Shown: positions 19,826 to 30,222 of the stretch, one piece after another | Layout: every line of letters begins with the position of its first letter | How positions within the stretch are numbered: position 1 is the stretch's first letter | Assembly (NCBI RefSeq): GCF_010672455.1 | Contig: NZ_JAAHGO010000004.1 | Span: 1 to 64,000, forward strand | Length of the DNA stretch: 64,000 nucleotides | Reading direction: 5' to 3' | Origin: Okeania sp. SIO2C9 | GTDB taxonomy: Bacteria > Cyanobacteriota > Cyanobacteriia > Cyanobacteriales > Microcoleaceae | Translations under genes and position numbers: made by a program | Notes under the pieces: generated by a model | What the model saw: the letters and a program-made list of their open reading frames with translations, nothing else | Database searches by the model: none | Told to the model about the DNA's origin: nothing

Positions 19826-19935
19826 TTTATAGCAGAAGGAAGAAGAAAGAAGGAAGAAAGAAGAAGGAAAAATCTTACTTTGTCTGAGTTTGAAGCTTTT
19901 GATATTTTCTAACTTTTTCTTCGACTGCTATATCT
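19826..19935. mobile_element. Inverted-repeat element related to 12196-12345
   Basis: A TATAGCAG start with GAAGGAAGAAAG repeats, then TTTGTCTGAGTTTGAAGC and TTCTTCGACTGCTATA. The ends TATAGCAG and CTGCTATA pair. I see no gene in 19460-20657; that stretch also holds a GGGAATA heptamer run (19515-19540) and other repeat debris. Confidence 0.55.
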
Positions 19936-20657
19936 ATAATTTTATACATAATTACTGAATTTCAATTAATCGGGGGATACTATATTTTTTATATTCTAAC
20001 GAATCATAAAATCTGCATAAGTAGGTAGGTCTAATTAAACGTAAAAAAAATTGTAGGGGGGAGTTTAACCGCAAGCGTTGACTTCAGCGCTTACGAGTTC
20101 TAAAAACCCCCTCCTTAATATTGCCTTTATTTATGCTCACCTATTTATAATTTCTTTATTAAGAAGATAGATATAAGTAGATGTTTTTTGAAGTATTGCG
20201 GTATACAAATATTCTGTTTTTTTACATAAATTAATAAACTGACAACATATAGGGGGTAGGGAGTAGGGGGAAATAATTAGTAACTTCTGTGTGATAATTG
20301 ATTTTATTTTTTATTATTGAACAAGAGTACGGGAGCAAGATGCTTCCACTATCGTGTCTGGTAACAAAAATAATTACAATGCACCACCACCCTTAACGAA
20401 GTCAGAACTCAGAAGTTAGAACTCAGCAGTTAACCCACCGCTAACCCTGACCGTGGAGGGGAAGTAGGGGATTTGAGAAAAGCTCCAAAAACCCGATCGC
20501 CTTAAAAGGTTGGGTTGCGCGACCCAATCCTGTTTGATCAATTATTTTTTTAGTGTGAGCATCCTGGTCTAGTGTCGCTACCCGAAAGTTAAAAGTCATG
20601 CATTTAAAAGCGAGTGCTAATTGGTGAGGTTTCCTCAGAATGTAAGACGCACATCTG

Positions 20658-22195
20658 ATATAGAATCCGGGTAATTAGTTATCGTATTACTGAGGAGTAA
20701 GGAGTAATGAGTAATGAGTTAGGAGTAATGAGTAATGAGTTAGGAGTAATGAGTAATGAGTAATAAGTAATGAGTAATGAGTAATGAGTAATGAGTAATG
20801 AGTAATGAGTAATGAGTAAGGAGTAATGAGTTAGGAGTAATGAGTAATGAGTAATGAGTTAGGAGTAATGAGTAATGAGTAATGAGTTAGGAGTAATGAG
20901 TAATGAGTAATGAGTAATGAGTAATAAGTTAGGAGTAATGAGTAATGAGTAATGAGTTAGGAGTAATGAGTTAGGAGTAATGAGTAATGAGTAATGAGTA
21001 ATGAGTAATAAGTTAGGAGTAATGAGTAATGAGTAATGAGTAATGAGTAATGAGTAATGAGTTAGGAGTTAGGAGTAATGAGTTAGGAGTAATGAGTTAG
21101 GAGTAATGAGTAATGAGTAATGAGTTAGGAGTAATGAGTAATGAGTTAGGAGTAATGAGTAATGAGTTAGGAGTAATGAGTAATGAGTTAGGAGTAATGA
21201 GTAATGAGTAATGAGTAATGAGTAATGAGTTAGGAGTAATGAGTAATGAGTAATGAGTTAGGAGTAATGAGTTAGGAGTAATGAGTAATGAGTTAGGAGT
21301 AATGAGTAATGAGTTAGGAGTAATGAGTAATGAGTAATGAGTTAGGAGTAATGAGTTAGGAGTAATGAGTTAGGAGTAATGAGTTAGGAGTAATGAGTTA
21401 GGAGTAATGAGTAATGAGTAATGAGTAATAAGTAATGAGTTAGGAGTAATGAGTTAGGAGTAATGAGTTAGGAGTAATGAGTAATGAGTAATGAGTAATG
21501 AGTTAGGAGTAATGAGTTAGGAGTAATGAGTAATGAGTAATGAGTAATAAGTAATGAGTTAGGAGTAATGAGTTAGGAGTAATGAGTTAGGAGTAATGAG
21601 TAATGAGTAATGAGTAATAAGTAATGAGTTAGGAGTAATGAGTAATGAGTAATGAGTAATGAGTTAGGAGTAATGAGTAATGAGTAATGAGTAATAAGTA
21701 ATGAGTTAGGAGTAATGAGTAATGAGTAATGAGTAATAAGTAATGAGTTAGGAGTAATGAGTAATGAGTTAGGAGTAATGAGTTAGGAGTAATGAGTTAG
21801 GAGTAATGAGTAATGAGTAATGAGTAATAAGTAATGAGTTAGGAGTAATGAGTAATGAGTAATGAGTAATAAGTAATGAGTTAGGAGTAATGAGTTAGGA
21901 GTAATGAGTAATGAGTAATGAGTAATGAGTAATGAGTTAGGAGTAATAAGTAATGAGTAATGAGTAATGAGTAATGAGTTAGGAGTAATAAGTAATGAGT
22001 AATGAGTAATGAGTAATGAGTTAGGAGTAATAAGTAATGAGTTAGGAGTAATGAGTAATGAGTAATGAGTAATGAGTAATGAGTTAGGAGTAAGAAAGGA
22101 AATGAAAATGCATAAATTTTTAAATTCGTATTTATGCTTAACATATTTTAGTTGAGGATTATTGAATGCGATTACTGTATAACCGGATTTTATAT
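20658..22195. mobile_element. Inverted-repeat element carrying a giant heptamer array
   Basis: Left end ATATAGAATCCGGGTAATTAG; right end ACTGTATAACCGGATTTTATAT, a partial inverted copy. These match the ends of the 134-base element at 14245-14378. The element is therefore about ten times its relative's size, almost entirely because of the central heptamer expansion. Confidence 0.6.
20693..22094. repeat. About 200-unit heptanucleotide array of two unit types
   Basis: About 1.4 kb of 7-base units, almost all either AGTAATG or AGTTAGG, with occasional AGTAATA. Because 7 is not a multiple of 3, the minus strand reads LLITHYSLLITPNS-type peptides in every frame without stops. The 87-141 residue frames there are not genes. 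Unit order is irregular, but longer motifs recur (for example four AGTAATG/A, then AGTTAGG pairs between 21530 and 21860). Confidence 0.95.
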
Positions 22196-22390
22196 GAGAG
22201 TCAATCATTTTTGATTTGTAATTGTTTTAGGATTTTGCCACCAGTTATTTCCACCATCCTGCACTAGCAATAAGGAGACTTGACATCAGGAATAGTCTCT
22301 TTATTGCTAGTGCGAGCATCCTGGTCTAGAGAGTACAGGAGCAATAATATGGGAGCAAGATGCTCCCACAATATTAAACAGATTTGATCT

Positions 22391-22573
22391 GATCTCATGT
22401 CCGGATAAGAGCGCGATAGAACTCCGTTCCGCGCTCCGCGACCAAAAAACTTTCTTCTTCTATTCCTCTTTCTTCTTCTTTCTTTCCTCCTAACTCCTGA
22501 CTCCTAACTCCTGACTGCTAACTCCTGACTCCTCTATCATTTATTTATAAGTATTCAACCGGACATGATATTA
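22391..22573. mobile_element. MITE-like element, CATGTCCGG/CCGGACATG ends
   Basis: Left TCTCATGTCCGGATAAGAGC; right TATTCAACCGGACATGATATT. The centre carries TGACTCC/TAACTCC heptamers (22485-22530). The interior (ATAAGAGCG, AGAACTCC, CGACCAAAAAACTTTC) recurs at 60425-60480. Hairpins based on GGGAGCAAGATGCTCCC lie at 22349-22368 and 20333-20350. Confidence 0.6.
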
Positions 22574-24721
22574 CTTTCGCATAGATAAACCAATTCGTTT
22601 TAACTTTTCATTTATTTCCAAAACTCTTACTTTTACTACTTGCCCAACTTTCACAATTTGCTTTGGATCTTTAACAAAATAATCTGCTAATTGAGAGATA
22701 TGTACTAACCCATCTTGATGTACTCCCACATCAACAAAAGCACCAAAATTTGCCACATTAGTTACTATTCCTTCCAACTCCATTCCTACTTTTAAATCTT
22801 TAATTTCTTTAATGTCTTCTCGAAAAGTTGCATACTTAAATTCTGCTCTAGGGTCGCGTCCTGGTTTTTCCAATTCACTGATAATATCTTTGAGTGTTGG
22901 TTCGCCAATTTTATCAGTTACATACTTTTTTAAATCCAGAGATTTTACTTGATTTGAGATTTGATTAATCTGATTTATCGATACAGCTAAATCTTGAGCT
23001 ATATTTTCTACAACTGAATAACTTTCTGGATGTACTGCGGTATTATCTAAAGGATTTTCACCGCTGCGAATTCTTAAAAAACCAGCACAAAGTTCAAAAG
23101 TTTTCCCTCCCAATTTTGATACTTTCAAAATTTCTTGACGATTCTTAAAAGCTCCATTTTCATTCCGATATTTAACTAAATTTTTAGCGACTGTCGAACT
23201 CATACCAGAAACAAAAATTAGTAGTTCTTTTGAAGCAGTATTCAAATCTACTCCCACATAATTTACACAACTTTCTACTGTCTCATCTAACTTTTTTTTC
23301 AACAATTTTTGGTCTACATCATGTTGATATTGACCGACTCCTATAGACTTCGGGTCGATTTTTACCAGTTCTGCTAAAGGGTCTTGTAAACGTCTACCAA
23401 TACTAATAGCTCCCCGCACTGTAATATCTAAGTCGGGAAATTCTTCTATTGCTACTTTAGAAGCGGAATAAATTGAAGCACCAGATTCATTCACTATGAC
23501 TTTTATTGGTTTTTTATCTAAAGTAGAAATTACTTCAGTCATAAATTCATCTGTTTCTCTTCCTGCCGTACCATTACCAATAGCAATAAGTTCAATTTTG
23601 TACTTTTGAATTAATTGCTTAATAGTTGTAGCAGCTTGTTGTTTTTCCGCCGCAGATTTATGGGGAAATATTGCTTGATATTTTAAGAATTTCCCTGTTT
23701 CATCTAACACAACAACTTTGCAACCTGTTCTAAATCCCGGGTCAATTCCTAAAGTAGGTTTCATTCCTGCTGGTGGAGATAATAATAACTCTTTGAGATT
23801 AGTTTCAAAAGTTTTAATTGACTCAATATCTGCCTCAGCTTTCTTTTGCCCTCGAACTTCATTAATCAAAGAATTTTTCATCAAACGATTCAACGCATCT
23901 TTGAGCATTTCCTGATAAAAATTTCTGACTTCTTTAACTCTAGTTTTAATTTCTGAATCTGCTAAATAAGACAGTACAAAATCTCGGTCAAAATCAAGTT
24001 CTAGATTTAAAACCCCTTCACTTTCTGCTCGTAACAAAGCCAACATATTATGAGGAGCAATATCTTTAACATTTACCCGAAAATTTCGGTACATTTCAAA
24101 CTTAGTAGTACCTTCTGGATAATCATCTTTAATTTTGGAACTAAAACAACCAGATTTGAGAAAATATTCTCTGATATAAGAGCGTAATTCAGCTTTTTCT
24201 GCCACTGACTCTGCCAAAATATCAGATGCTCCTTGAATTGCCTCTTCTATATTTTTTACTCCTTTTTCTTCATCAATATACTTAACAGCTTCTTGCTCAA
24301 TAGATGTAAATTTTGCTTGAGAATTATTCAGAGACTTAATAAATTCTGCCAAAGATTCTAAACCTTTTTCCTTAGCAATAGTCGCCCTCGTCCGTCGTTT
24401 TGGTTTATAGGGAAGATATAGGTCTTCAAGTTCTGTTTTTTGCAGACATAACTCAATTTTTTCCTCTAGTTCATCGGTAAGTTTGCCAGCTTCATTAATT
24501 GCTTTGAGAATCACCTTTTTTCTTTCTTCAAGTTCCTCAAGATAAATAAATCTATCCCAAATATTTCGTAGTTGAGTTTCATCCAAAGAATTTGTATATT
24601 CTTTCCGATAGCGAGCAACAAAGGGAATAGTCGCTCCTCCATTTAAAAGCTCCAAAGCATTTTTAATACTTTTAGAATTGATATTTAATTCTTGAGCCAA
24701 AGTTTTATTTATGTCCAGCAT
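22571..24721 (-). CDS. tex: Tex-family RNA-binding transcription accessory protein
   Basis: The protein has 716 residues from ATG at 24721 (MLDINKTLAQELNINSKS). A longer in-frame start at 24823 adds 34 unrelated residues that come from the repeat upstream. The Tex N-terminal domain (GGATIPFVARYRKEYT, LDETQLRNI) is followed by a central YqgF/RuvC-like domain (TLGIDPGFRTGCKVVVLD, IAIGNGTAGRETDEF). Then come an HhH repeat region (VGVDLNTASKELLIFVSGM) and a C-terminal S1 RNA-binding domain (GMELEGIVTNVANFGAFVDVG). Tex is a conserved nucleic-acid-binding factor linked to transcription. Its stop overlaps the edge of the small element at 22391-22573. Confidence 0.95.
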   Translation of the reverse strand: MLDINKTLAQELNINSKSIKNALELLNGGATIPFVARYRKEYTNSLDETQLRNIWDRFIYLEELEERKKVILKAINEAGKLTDELEEKIELCLQKTELEDLYLPYKPKRRTRATIAKEKGLESLAEFIKSLNNSQAKFTSIEQEAVKYIDEEKGVKNIEEAIQGASDILAESVAEKAELRSYIREYFLKSGCFSSKIKDDYPEGTTKFEMYRNFRVNVKDIAPHNMLALLRAESEGVLNLELDFDRDFVLSYLADSEIKTRVKEVRNFYQEMLKDALNRLMKNSLINEVRGQKKAEADIESIKTFETNLKELLLSPPAGMKPTLGIDPGFRTGCKVVVLDETGKFLKYQAIFPHKSAAEKQQAATTIKQLIQKYKIELIAIGNGTAGRETDEFMTEVISTLDKKPIKVIVNESGASIYSASKVAIEEFPDLDITVRGAISIGRRLQDPLAELVKIDPKSIGVGQYQHDVDQKLLKKKLDETVESCVNYVGVDLNTASKELLIFVSGMSSTVAKNLVKYRNENGAFKNRQEILKVSKLGGKTFELCAGFLRIRSGENPLDNTAVHPESYSVVENIAQDLAVSINQINQISNQVKSLDLKKYVTDKIGEPTLKDIISELEKPGRDPRAEFKYATFREDIKEIKDLKVGMELEGIVTNVANFGAFVDVGVHQDGLVHISQLADYFVKDPKQIVKVGQVVKVRVLEINEKLKRIGLSMRK

Positions 24722-24755
24722 AAACCATCTATATAAATATATTTTTTTTGATTTT

Positions 24756-24892
24756 ACCGAATAATTAAGGTAAAAATCCTCTCCTTTAAAGGAGAAACAA
24801 GAAAAAATTTTCCTTTTATTCAATCCTATCCGTTTTTAGGGAGAGGTAATTATCAATTATCAATTATCCATTATCCATGATCCATTATTTTT
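24756..24892. mobile_element. MITE-like element, family A, upstream of tex
   Basis: It begins ACCGAATAATTAAGGTAAAAATCC, has CTCCTTTAAAGGAGAAAC inside and ends GGGAGAGGTAATTATCAATT. It abuts the tex start and supplies the spurious N-terminal extension of its open frame. Confidence 0.65.
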
Positions 24893-25615
24893 ATAGCAAT
24901 ATGATTTAAGTTGTGAAATATTGGAGAATTTTAGGGAGCACCGGAGCTGGGAGAAGGGAGAAGGGAACAGAAAAAAAGAAAAAAATGAATATATATAAAC
25001 ATGATAACTACTATATTCTCTACTTTGAAGGAATATTTCAATTCTCACATTTGAATTCCTGTCGGAAAATGTTAAAATTTTGATAGCAATATGATTTAAC
25101 TTGTGAAATATTGGAGAATTTTAGGGAGCACCGGAGCTGGGAGAAGGGAACAGAAAAAAAGAAAAAATGGGGGTTGCATATTATGGAATGATATTGCCAA
25201 AAATTAGTTTAGACCTTGAGTAAAAAAAACCGAATATTAATAATTATAGCTATTGATTAATCCAAAATCCTGTTCATCAAAAATCTAAAATCATTCGTTA
25301 CTGTGCAACGCCAAAAAATGAATATATATGAACATGATAACTGGGATAGATTATCTACTTAGAAGGAACATTTCAATTCTCACATCTGAATTCCTGTCGG
25401 AAAATGTTAAAATTTTGATAGCAATATGATTTAACTTGTGAAATATTGGAGAATTTTAGGGAGCACCGGAGCTGGGATAAGGGAACAGAAAAAAAGAAAA
25501 AAATGAATATATATAAACATGATAACTACTATATTCTCTACTTAGAAGGAACATTTCAATTCTCACATCTGAATTCCTGTCGGAAAATGTTAAAATCAAG
25601 TCATAATTCAGGAAA
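24893..25615. repeat. Three-copy tandem/dispersed repeat of about 190 bases
   Basis: The block 'ATAGCAATATGATTTAA.TTG', then GGAGCACCGGAGCTGGGA, then GAATTCCTGTCGGAAAATGT starts at about 24894, 25083 and 25418. Copy two is interrupted after its first 90 bases by an unrelated 145-base stretch (25165-25310). Reading frames in it are not conserved between copies, so I call no gene. Confidence 0.8.
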
Positions 25616-25844
25616 AACTATCATCTATCAGCTATCAGCCATAAACTAATATCAATTCATAATAAAAATTATATAGCTGTTGAAGTGAGAATATTTTTCG
25701 CTCTTTCCCCTTGTTCCCTACTCCCTAATTCCTAAATTTTTTCTTGTGGGTATTCCAACAGACAGAATATAATTATCTTTGTCAGAGGGATTATACCAAT
25801 ACCCAAAATTCAAGAATTTAGAATGCGCGAATTTAGAATTACCT

Positions 25845-25945
25845 CTTCTTTTCAAGGAGAGGATTAACTAATCATGAAAATTTTTATTTATTATCCCCGA
25901 TCAAGGGGAGGCTTTAAACCACAATATTTCGGTAATGCTATACTT
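25845..25945. mobile_element. MITE-like element, family A, inverted and short
   Basis: It runs as CCTCTTCTTTTCAAGGAGAGG, then GATCAAGGGGAGGCTTTAAACC and ATATTTCGGTAAT. It is a reverse-orientation relative of the element at 13533. Confidence 0.55.
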
Positions 25946-26059
25946 GGCTGAAACTTCAGTTATCAAGTAATTAATACAGGTTTAATAACTTATTTCCTAA
26001 TTATTAGCAAGTTAATTATAATTATTCTGATGTTTGTCTCTCCCCCACTCCCCCACTCC

Positions 26060-26400
26060 CTTACCGAATAATTAATAATTAATAATTAAATAATTAAATA
26101 ATTCAGCTTTAAAGCTTCCCCTTTAAAGCTATGCCTGATAAGGAACTCCTGAAACCCTGTAGATGGGGGGATGGGGAGATGGGGAGATGGGGGAAAAAGC
26201 CTCTAATTAAATACGTTTACTCTCCCCGAATAACTATTGAATGACTAACACATAACTTCCATCTAATGTCTACGTTTTATGTTAAGAAATATGTTTATAA
26301 AGCCTCCCCTTGAAAGGGGAAAAAAATAATTTTTTTCCTTTTAGTCAATCCTCTTCCTTTTAGGGAGAAGTAACTATCCATTATCCATTATCCATTAATG
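26060..26400. mobile_element. MITE-like element, family A, interrupted
   Basis: It starts TTACCGAATAATTAATAATT with TTTAAAGCTTCCCC. It contains a foreign middle with a GGGGAGAT octamer run (26164-26195), and resumes as AAAGCCTCCCCTTGAAAGGGG to the TCCATTATCCATTAATGAA end. This may be two copies side by side rather than one interrupted copy. Confidence 0.5.
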
Positions 26401-26554
26401 AATCACCTACTTAAAAAAGTGTAGAAAAGTTTTTGATAAATGGTATTATTATTAACAGGTTAAGCAAAAATAAAAAGCTGACCGCTGACCGCTAATAGCT
26501 AAATGCTTACAAAATTAATCATAATTCATAATAAACTTTTTTGAATAGGTAAAA

Positions 26555-27424
26555 ATGGCTAAAATTAAATTACGACGTACTGAAAATATTAATGGCGATA
26601 TATATGTTGATAGTACCTGTATAGACTGTGATACTTGTCGCTGGATGTCACCTACAATTTTTCATCGAAGTGGAGATAAGTCAGCAGTTTATCATCAACC
26701 AAAAAACGATAAAGAAAGACAAGAAGCAATGCAAGCTTTACTATCTTGCCCAACAAATTCTATCGGCACTATTGAAACACCAAAAGACATCAAAAAAATT
26801 CAACAAACCTTGCCAATTTTAGTAGCAGATAATGTTTATCATTGTGGATATCATTCAGAAAAATCTTTTGGTGCAGCTAGTTATTTTATTGTCAGACCAG
26901 AGGGAAACATTTTAGTTGACTCACCCCAATTTTCACCTCCATTAGTGAAGCGTTTAGAAGAAATGGGAGGAATTAAATATATGTATTTAACCCATCAAGA
27001 TGATGTAGCAGACCATCAAAAATTTAGAGAACATTTTAACTGCGATCGCATCCTTCATGTAGATGATATTTCTTCAGATACTAATGATGTAGAAATCAAA
27101 TTAACTGGCACAGAACCATTTTCCCTAACTCCAGATTTATTAATTATTCCTGTACCTGGTCACAGTAAAGGTCATACAGTCTTACTATATGGAAAATTTT
27201 TATTTACAGGCGACCATCTAGCTTGGTCTAGTCAGTTAAATCAACTTTATGCTTTTCGTCGTTATTGTGGGTATTCTTGGTCAGAACAAATTAAATCTAT
27301 AAGTAAACTCATACCTTATAGTTTTGAATGGATATTACCTGGTCATGGTCATCGATATTATACCGATCCAAAAACTATGGAACAACAGTTACAAAAGTGT
27401 ATTAATTGGATGGAAAAATTATGA
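26555..27424 (+). CDS. Ferredoxin-metallo-beta-lactamase fusion protein
   Basis: The protein has 289 residues. The N-terminal 4Fe-4S ferredoxin-like domain has cysteines at 22, 25 and 28 plus one near 65 (TCIDCDTCRWMSPTIF, SCPTNSIG). A metallo-beta-lactamase fold follows from about residue 90: LVDSPQF, then TLTHQDDVADH-like LTHQDDVADH as the metal motif, VPGHSKGHTV, LFTGDHL and ILPGHGHRYY. The DDVADH form of the motif is usual in the cyanobacterial family as I recall it. The reaction is unknown; a redox-linked hydrolase is suggested. It stands alone, and its start is a normal ATG. Confidence 0.88.
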   Translation: MAKIKLRRTENINGDIYVDSTCIDCDTCRWMSPTIFHRSGDKSAVYHQPKNDKERQEAMQALLSCPTNSIGTIETPKDIKKIQQTLPILVADNVYHCGYHSEKSFGAASYFIVRPEGNILVDSPQFSPPLVKRLEEMGGIKYMYLTHQDDVADHQKFREHFNCDRILHVDDISSDTNDVEIKLTGTEPFSLTPDLLIIPVPGHSKGHTVLLYGKFLFTGDHLAWSSQLNQLYAFRRYCGYSWSEQIKSISKLIPYSFEWILPGHGHRYYTDPKTMEQQLQKCINWMEKL

Positions 27425-27529
27425 GTTTTTCTAACAGTTATGACGATTAATATAAAGTAGTTAGGATTTACAGAATATTCCAAGTATATGAAGTACAAAT
27501 ATTAATAATTAAATGAATGCAAGTGCGGG

Positions 27530-27546
27530 CATCTTGCCCGCGAGGG
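27530..27546. repeat. GCGGGCATCTTGCCCGC hairpin
   Basis: Palindrome with GCGGGCA/TGCCCGC arms, 100 bases after the ferredoxin-MBL gene. It is one of the 'GAGCATCTTGCTC' hairpins also seen at 20333 and 22349. No T-run follows, so a terminator role is doubtful. Confidence 0.5.
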
Positions 27547-27875
27547 GTGTATCTAACTAAGGTGGAATTCGCTGTATCTCAATTATCAAAAATAGCACTA
27601 TAAAAAGGGGATTCAAAAATTCAGGTCAAGGTGGCTTTTTCCCTTCCTATTTTTTATCAAAATAATATGGTTCTAAAACCCCGCCTTGATTGGCGAAATA
27701 TTTTTGGAGAGTTGCTCAAATCCCCGTTACAAAAATAACTTCTGACTGTCTTGAGTGTGTCTTGCATTCTGAGGAGACCTCAGAATTACACACTCGCTTC
27801 TGACTTCTGACTTCTGACTTCCTTAAAATCCCCTCTTTTATTTGAATGAAACAGATTCTAATATATTCGATTAAG

Positions 27876-28000
27876 AAGGGTGCATCTCTTATGTACAAAA
27901 ATACTTTTTTCCTATATATTCTCTGTTACCTGTTGCCAGATGAGCTGTTGCCTAAAAGCGATAAATTTTTGGCCTGATTCAAAATTGAGACGCACCCTTT
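27876..28000. mobile_element. Small inverted-repeat element, AAGGGTGCATCTC ends
   Basis: Left GAAGGGTGCATCTC and right GAGACGCACCCTTT pair at 12 of 14 positions. It is 125 bases long and non-coding. It lies just before the first antitoxin/PIN copy. The rest of 27425-28061 has inverted repeat debris only. Confidence 0.55.
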
Positions 28001-28061
28001 CTATCTGCTATAGTAATAGTAAGTATCTGACTCAAATAGTAGACAAAAAGGAAGTTATACT

Positions 28062-28295
28062 ATGAACGAAAATATTGTTTATATGGAAAATGTAATTAAA
28101 CAAATAGATGAAATGAATCTAGATCAACAATTATAATTAATTGCTTATATTGCTAATAAAATTCATAAATATAAATCTTCATCAAACAAAAAAACCTCTT
28201 TAACAAGTATCATCGGTAGTGGCAAAGGATGTTTTGCTACTCCAGAGGAAGCAGATCATTTTATTAATCAAGAGCGAGATAAATGGGAATTTTAG
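28062..28295 (+). pseudogene. Antitoxin-like gene, copy 1, with in-frame TAA
   Basis: The frame from ATG 28062 to TAG 28295 (77 codons) has a TAA after the QQL residues (codon 25). It then continues LIAYIANKI, IIGSGKGCFATPEEADHFINQERDKWEF. The C-terminal half with GSGKG.F.TPEEAD.FI...RD.W is a recognisable antitoxin tail of the kind found before PIN toxins. It overlaps the PIN start by an ATGG-type overlap. AAGGAAG precedes the start. Confidence 0.75.
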
Positions 28296-28720
28296 AAGCA
28301 ATTACAGGAACACGAGTTTATTTAGATACTAATATCTTTATTTATGCAGTGGAAGGATATGCTGAATTTCAAGCTTTATTAAATGAGTTGTTTGAGGCTT
28401 TTGATAATGGAAATCTCAAAGCCATTACTAGCGAATTAACTTTAGCAGAAGTTTTAGTAAAACCATTAATTGAGAATAATACTGAAGTTTGTTTAATTTA
28501 TGAAAATGCCATCCAAAATTCGCAATTGCTTGAAGTAGTACCAATCAATCGAAAAATTCTCATAGAATCAGCTTGATTAAGAACCATAATTAATTTAAGA
28601 TTGCCAGATGCAATTCATGGTGCAACTGCAATTTTAAATGGATGTGAAACTTTTTTAACTAACGATAAACGCTTAGAGTCTCTTTCTGGTATTAATGTTC
28701 TTATTTTATCTAATTTATAG
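28283..28720 (+). pseudogene. PIN-domain toxin (VapC-like), copy 1, with in-frame TGA
   Basis: Up to TGA at 28574 the frame encodes 97 residues: YLDTNIFIYAVEG with the first acidic residue, and SELTLAEVLVKP with the second. After the stop the same frame gives LRTIINLRLPDAIHGAT and FLTNDKRLESL with the third and fourth acidic residues, to TAG at 28718-28720. A full 145-residue PIN nuclease is therefore cut at codon 98 (probably CGA or TGG to TGA). The product lacks part of the active site. Copy 2 at 30210 has the same stop. Confidence 0.85.
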
Positions 28721-28903
28721 TCGCCAAATATACTTTAGCTTGGGTTGCGCTACTGCTTAACCCAACAACACTAATATACATTGAGATTTAACAAATTACT
28801 GTTAGGTTTAGGGGTTCCTCAACCCAACCAACAAAGTACTATTTTTTTATTATAACCGTTTGATAAAAATCATATTAATTATCTTTCTCTTTGATTCATA
28901 AAA

Positions 28904-29822
28904 CTAACGTTCCTGCAACCAACTTTCTAAATCCTCCAAACTATTAAAATCCAAAATATCCTCCGTTAACATTTCCAAATCAGACAAAAGTAAATCTTCA
29001 ATCTGACTACTTATTGTCTCTGGAATTTCTCCAAAGCGCTTTTTCAGTAAGCGCATAACCAGAGCGATCGCTTGATTCAGTCTTCCTTTTTCTTCTCCTT
29101 TTTCTTCCGCATAAATTATCCTTCCTCTCTCATCTTGCATTGCTATTGCTCGACGCTCAACTATATCTAATTCTTCTACCGTCATATTAATTCTATTAGC
29201 AATATTTAAAGCCTTTTCTATTTCCGAAAGTTCCCCTGAATTTTCTGGAATACTATCCAATCTGTTAGCCTCTTTCAGAAAATAAATCCATTTATCAGTC
29301 AAAGTATTTAACTCAGAATAAAGCCTTCTTAAATTTCGGCAATTCTAGGAAAATTAATCGCAATTGTTTGTCGAGACATTCAAAATTTTTAGTCTCCTCC
29401 TTAAACACAAACTTATTGATAAAATTATCATTTTTTTCAAACAAAATAAAATCTGTAATTGTCACGGCTATGGCTGGGTTTAGTAAGAGATAATCCTCTC
29501 CTGTTTCTAACTGATTGGCATAAGCTTTAGCCAGATTGTAAACTACTCGTTTATTGAAACCAGCCATTCTAGCGACTTGCATTTCAATAACTACAATTGA
29601 GCCGTCTACTAAAACTGCTTTTATATTCAAGGTAGGGGCAATTCGCGAATCGCCCCTACTCAATTGACCGGGATTAAAGGGATTAAGAATTGTGAGAGAT
29701 TGAATGACTTTTTTGCCTCCATAAATTATGGCGTTGAGAAAGCTAATTAAGATATCTTTGCTTTGTTCGGAGCCAAAGATTTTTTTAAAGGCATAATCGA
29801 CCTTGGGATTGATAAATTTCAT
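28904..29822 (-). pseudogene. Rpn-family (PD-(D/E)XK) nuclease/putative transposase, frameshifted
   Basis: The N-terminal part (29822-29313) reads MKFINPKVDYAFKKIFGSEQ, then VVIEMQVARMAGFNKRVVYN, the EMQ nuclease motif of Rpn proteins. The frame shifts by one base near 29310 (AAGAAGGCTTTATTC). It continues as LNTLTDKWIYFLKEANRLDS, EEKGEEKGRLNQAIALVMRL and a SWLQER end at 28904. An in-frame palindrome insert (29632-29659) also adds about ten residues (SRGDSRIAPT) in the nuclease domain. It lies between the two antitoxin/PIN copies, on the opposite strand. Confidence 0.85.
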
Positions 29823-29988
29823 AATGGTTTTGATATAGTTTTATATTAGGGAACTTTTAAGTCAGGTTTACAATTAACAAATTTGGCAACTATTATAGTA
29901 TATTCCAAGTATGTAAAATATAGATTTTGATCTGCTATAGTAATAGTAAGTATCTGACTCAAATAGTAGACAAAAAGGAAGTTATACT

Positions 29989-30222
29989 ATGAATGAAAAT
30001 ATTGTTTATGTGGAAAATGTAATTAAACAAATAGATGAAATGAATCTAGATAAACAATTATAATTAATTGCTTATATTGCTAATAAAATCCAGAAATATA
30101 AATCTTCACCAAACAAAAAAACCTCTTTAAAAAGTATCATCGGTAGTGGCAAAGGATGTTTTGCTACTCCAGGGGAAGTAGATAATTTTATTAATCAAGA
30201 ATGAGATAAATGGGAATTTTAG
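29989..30222 (+). pseudogene. Antitoxin-like gene, copy 2, with two stops
   Basis: A near-identical copy of 28062-28295. It shares the TAA after codon 24 and has a further TGA where copy 1 has CGA (near 30200). The 60 bases upstream (TCTGCTATAGTAATAGTAAG and on) are also shared between the copies. Confidence 0.75.

Noticed and set aside
20693-22094. CRISPR array
   Set aside because: There are no spacers; the whole stretch is contiguous 7-base units. No cas genes are in the window.
21783-22208. Open frames of 87-141 residues on the minus strand of the heptamer array
   Set aside because: They are pure LLITHYS/LLITPNS translation of the heptamers and are open in every frame for that reason.
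24722-24823. Longer Tex N-terminus from 24823
   Set aside because: The extra 34 residues come from a mobile repeat; the ATG at 24721 fits the family start.
25446-25649. 67-residue frame in the repeat before the ferredoxin-MBL gene
   Set aside because: The frame is not kept in the other copies of the same repeat.
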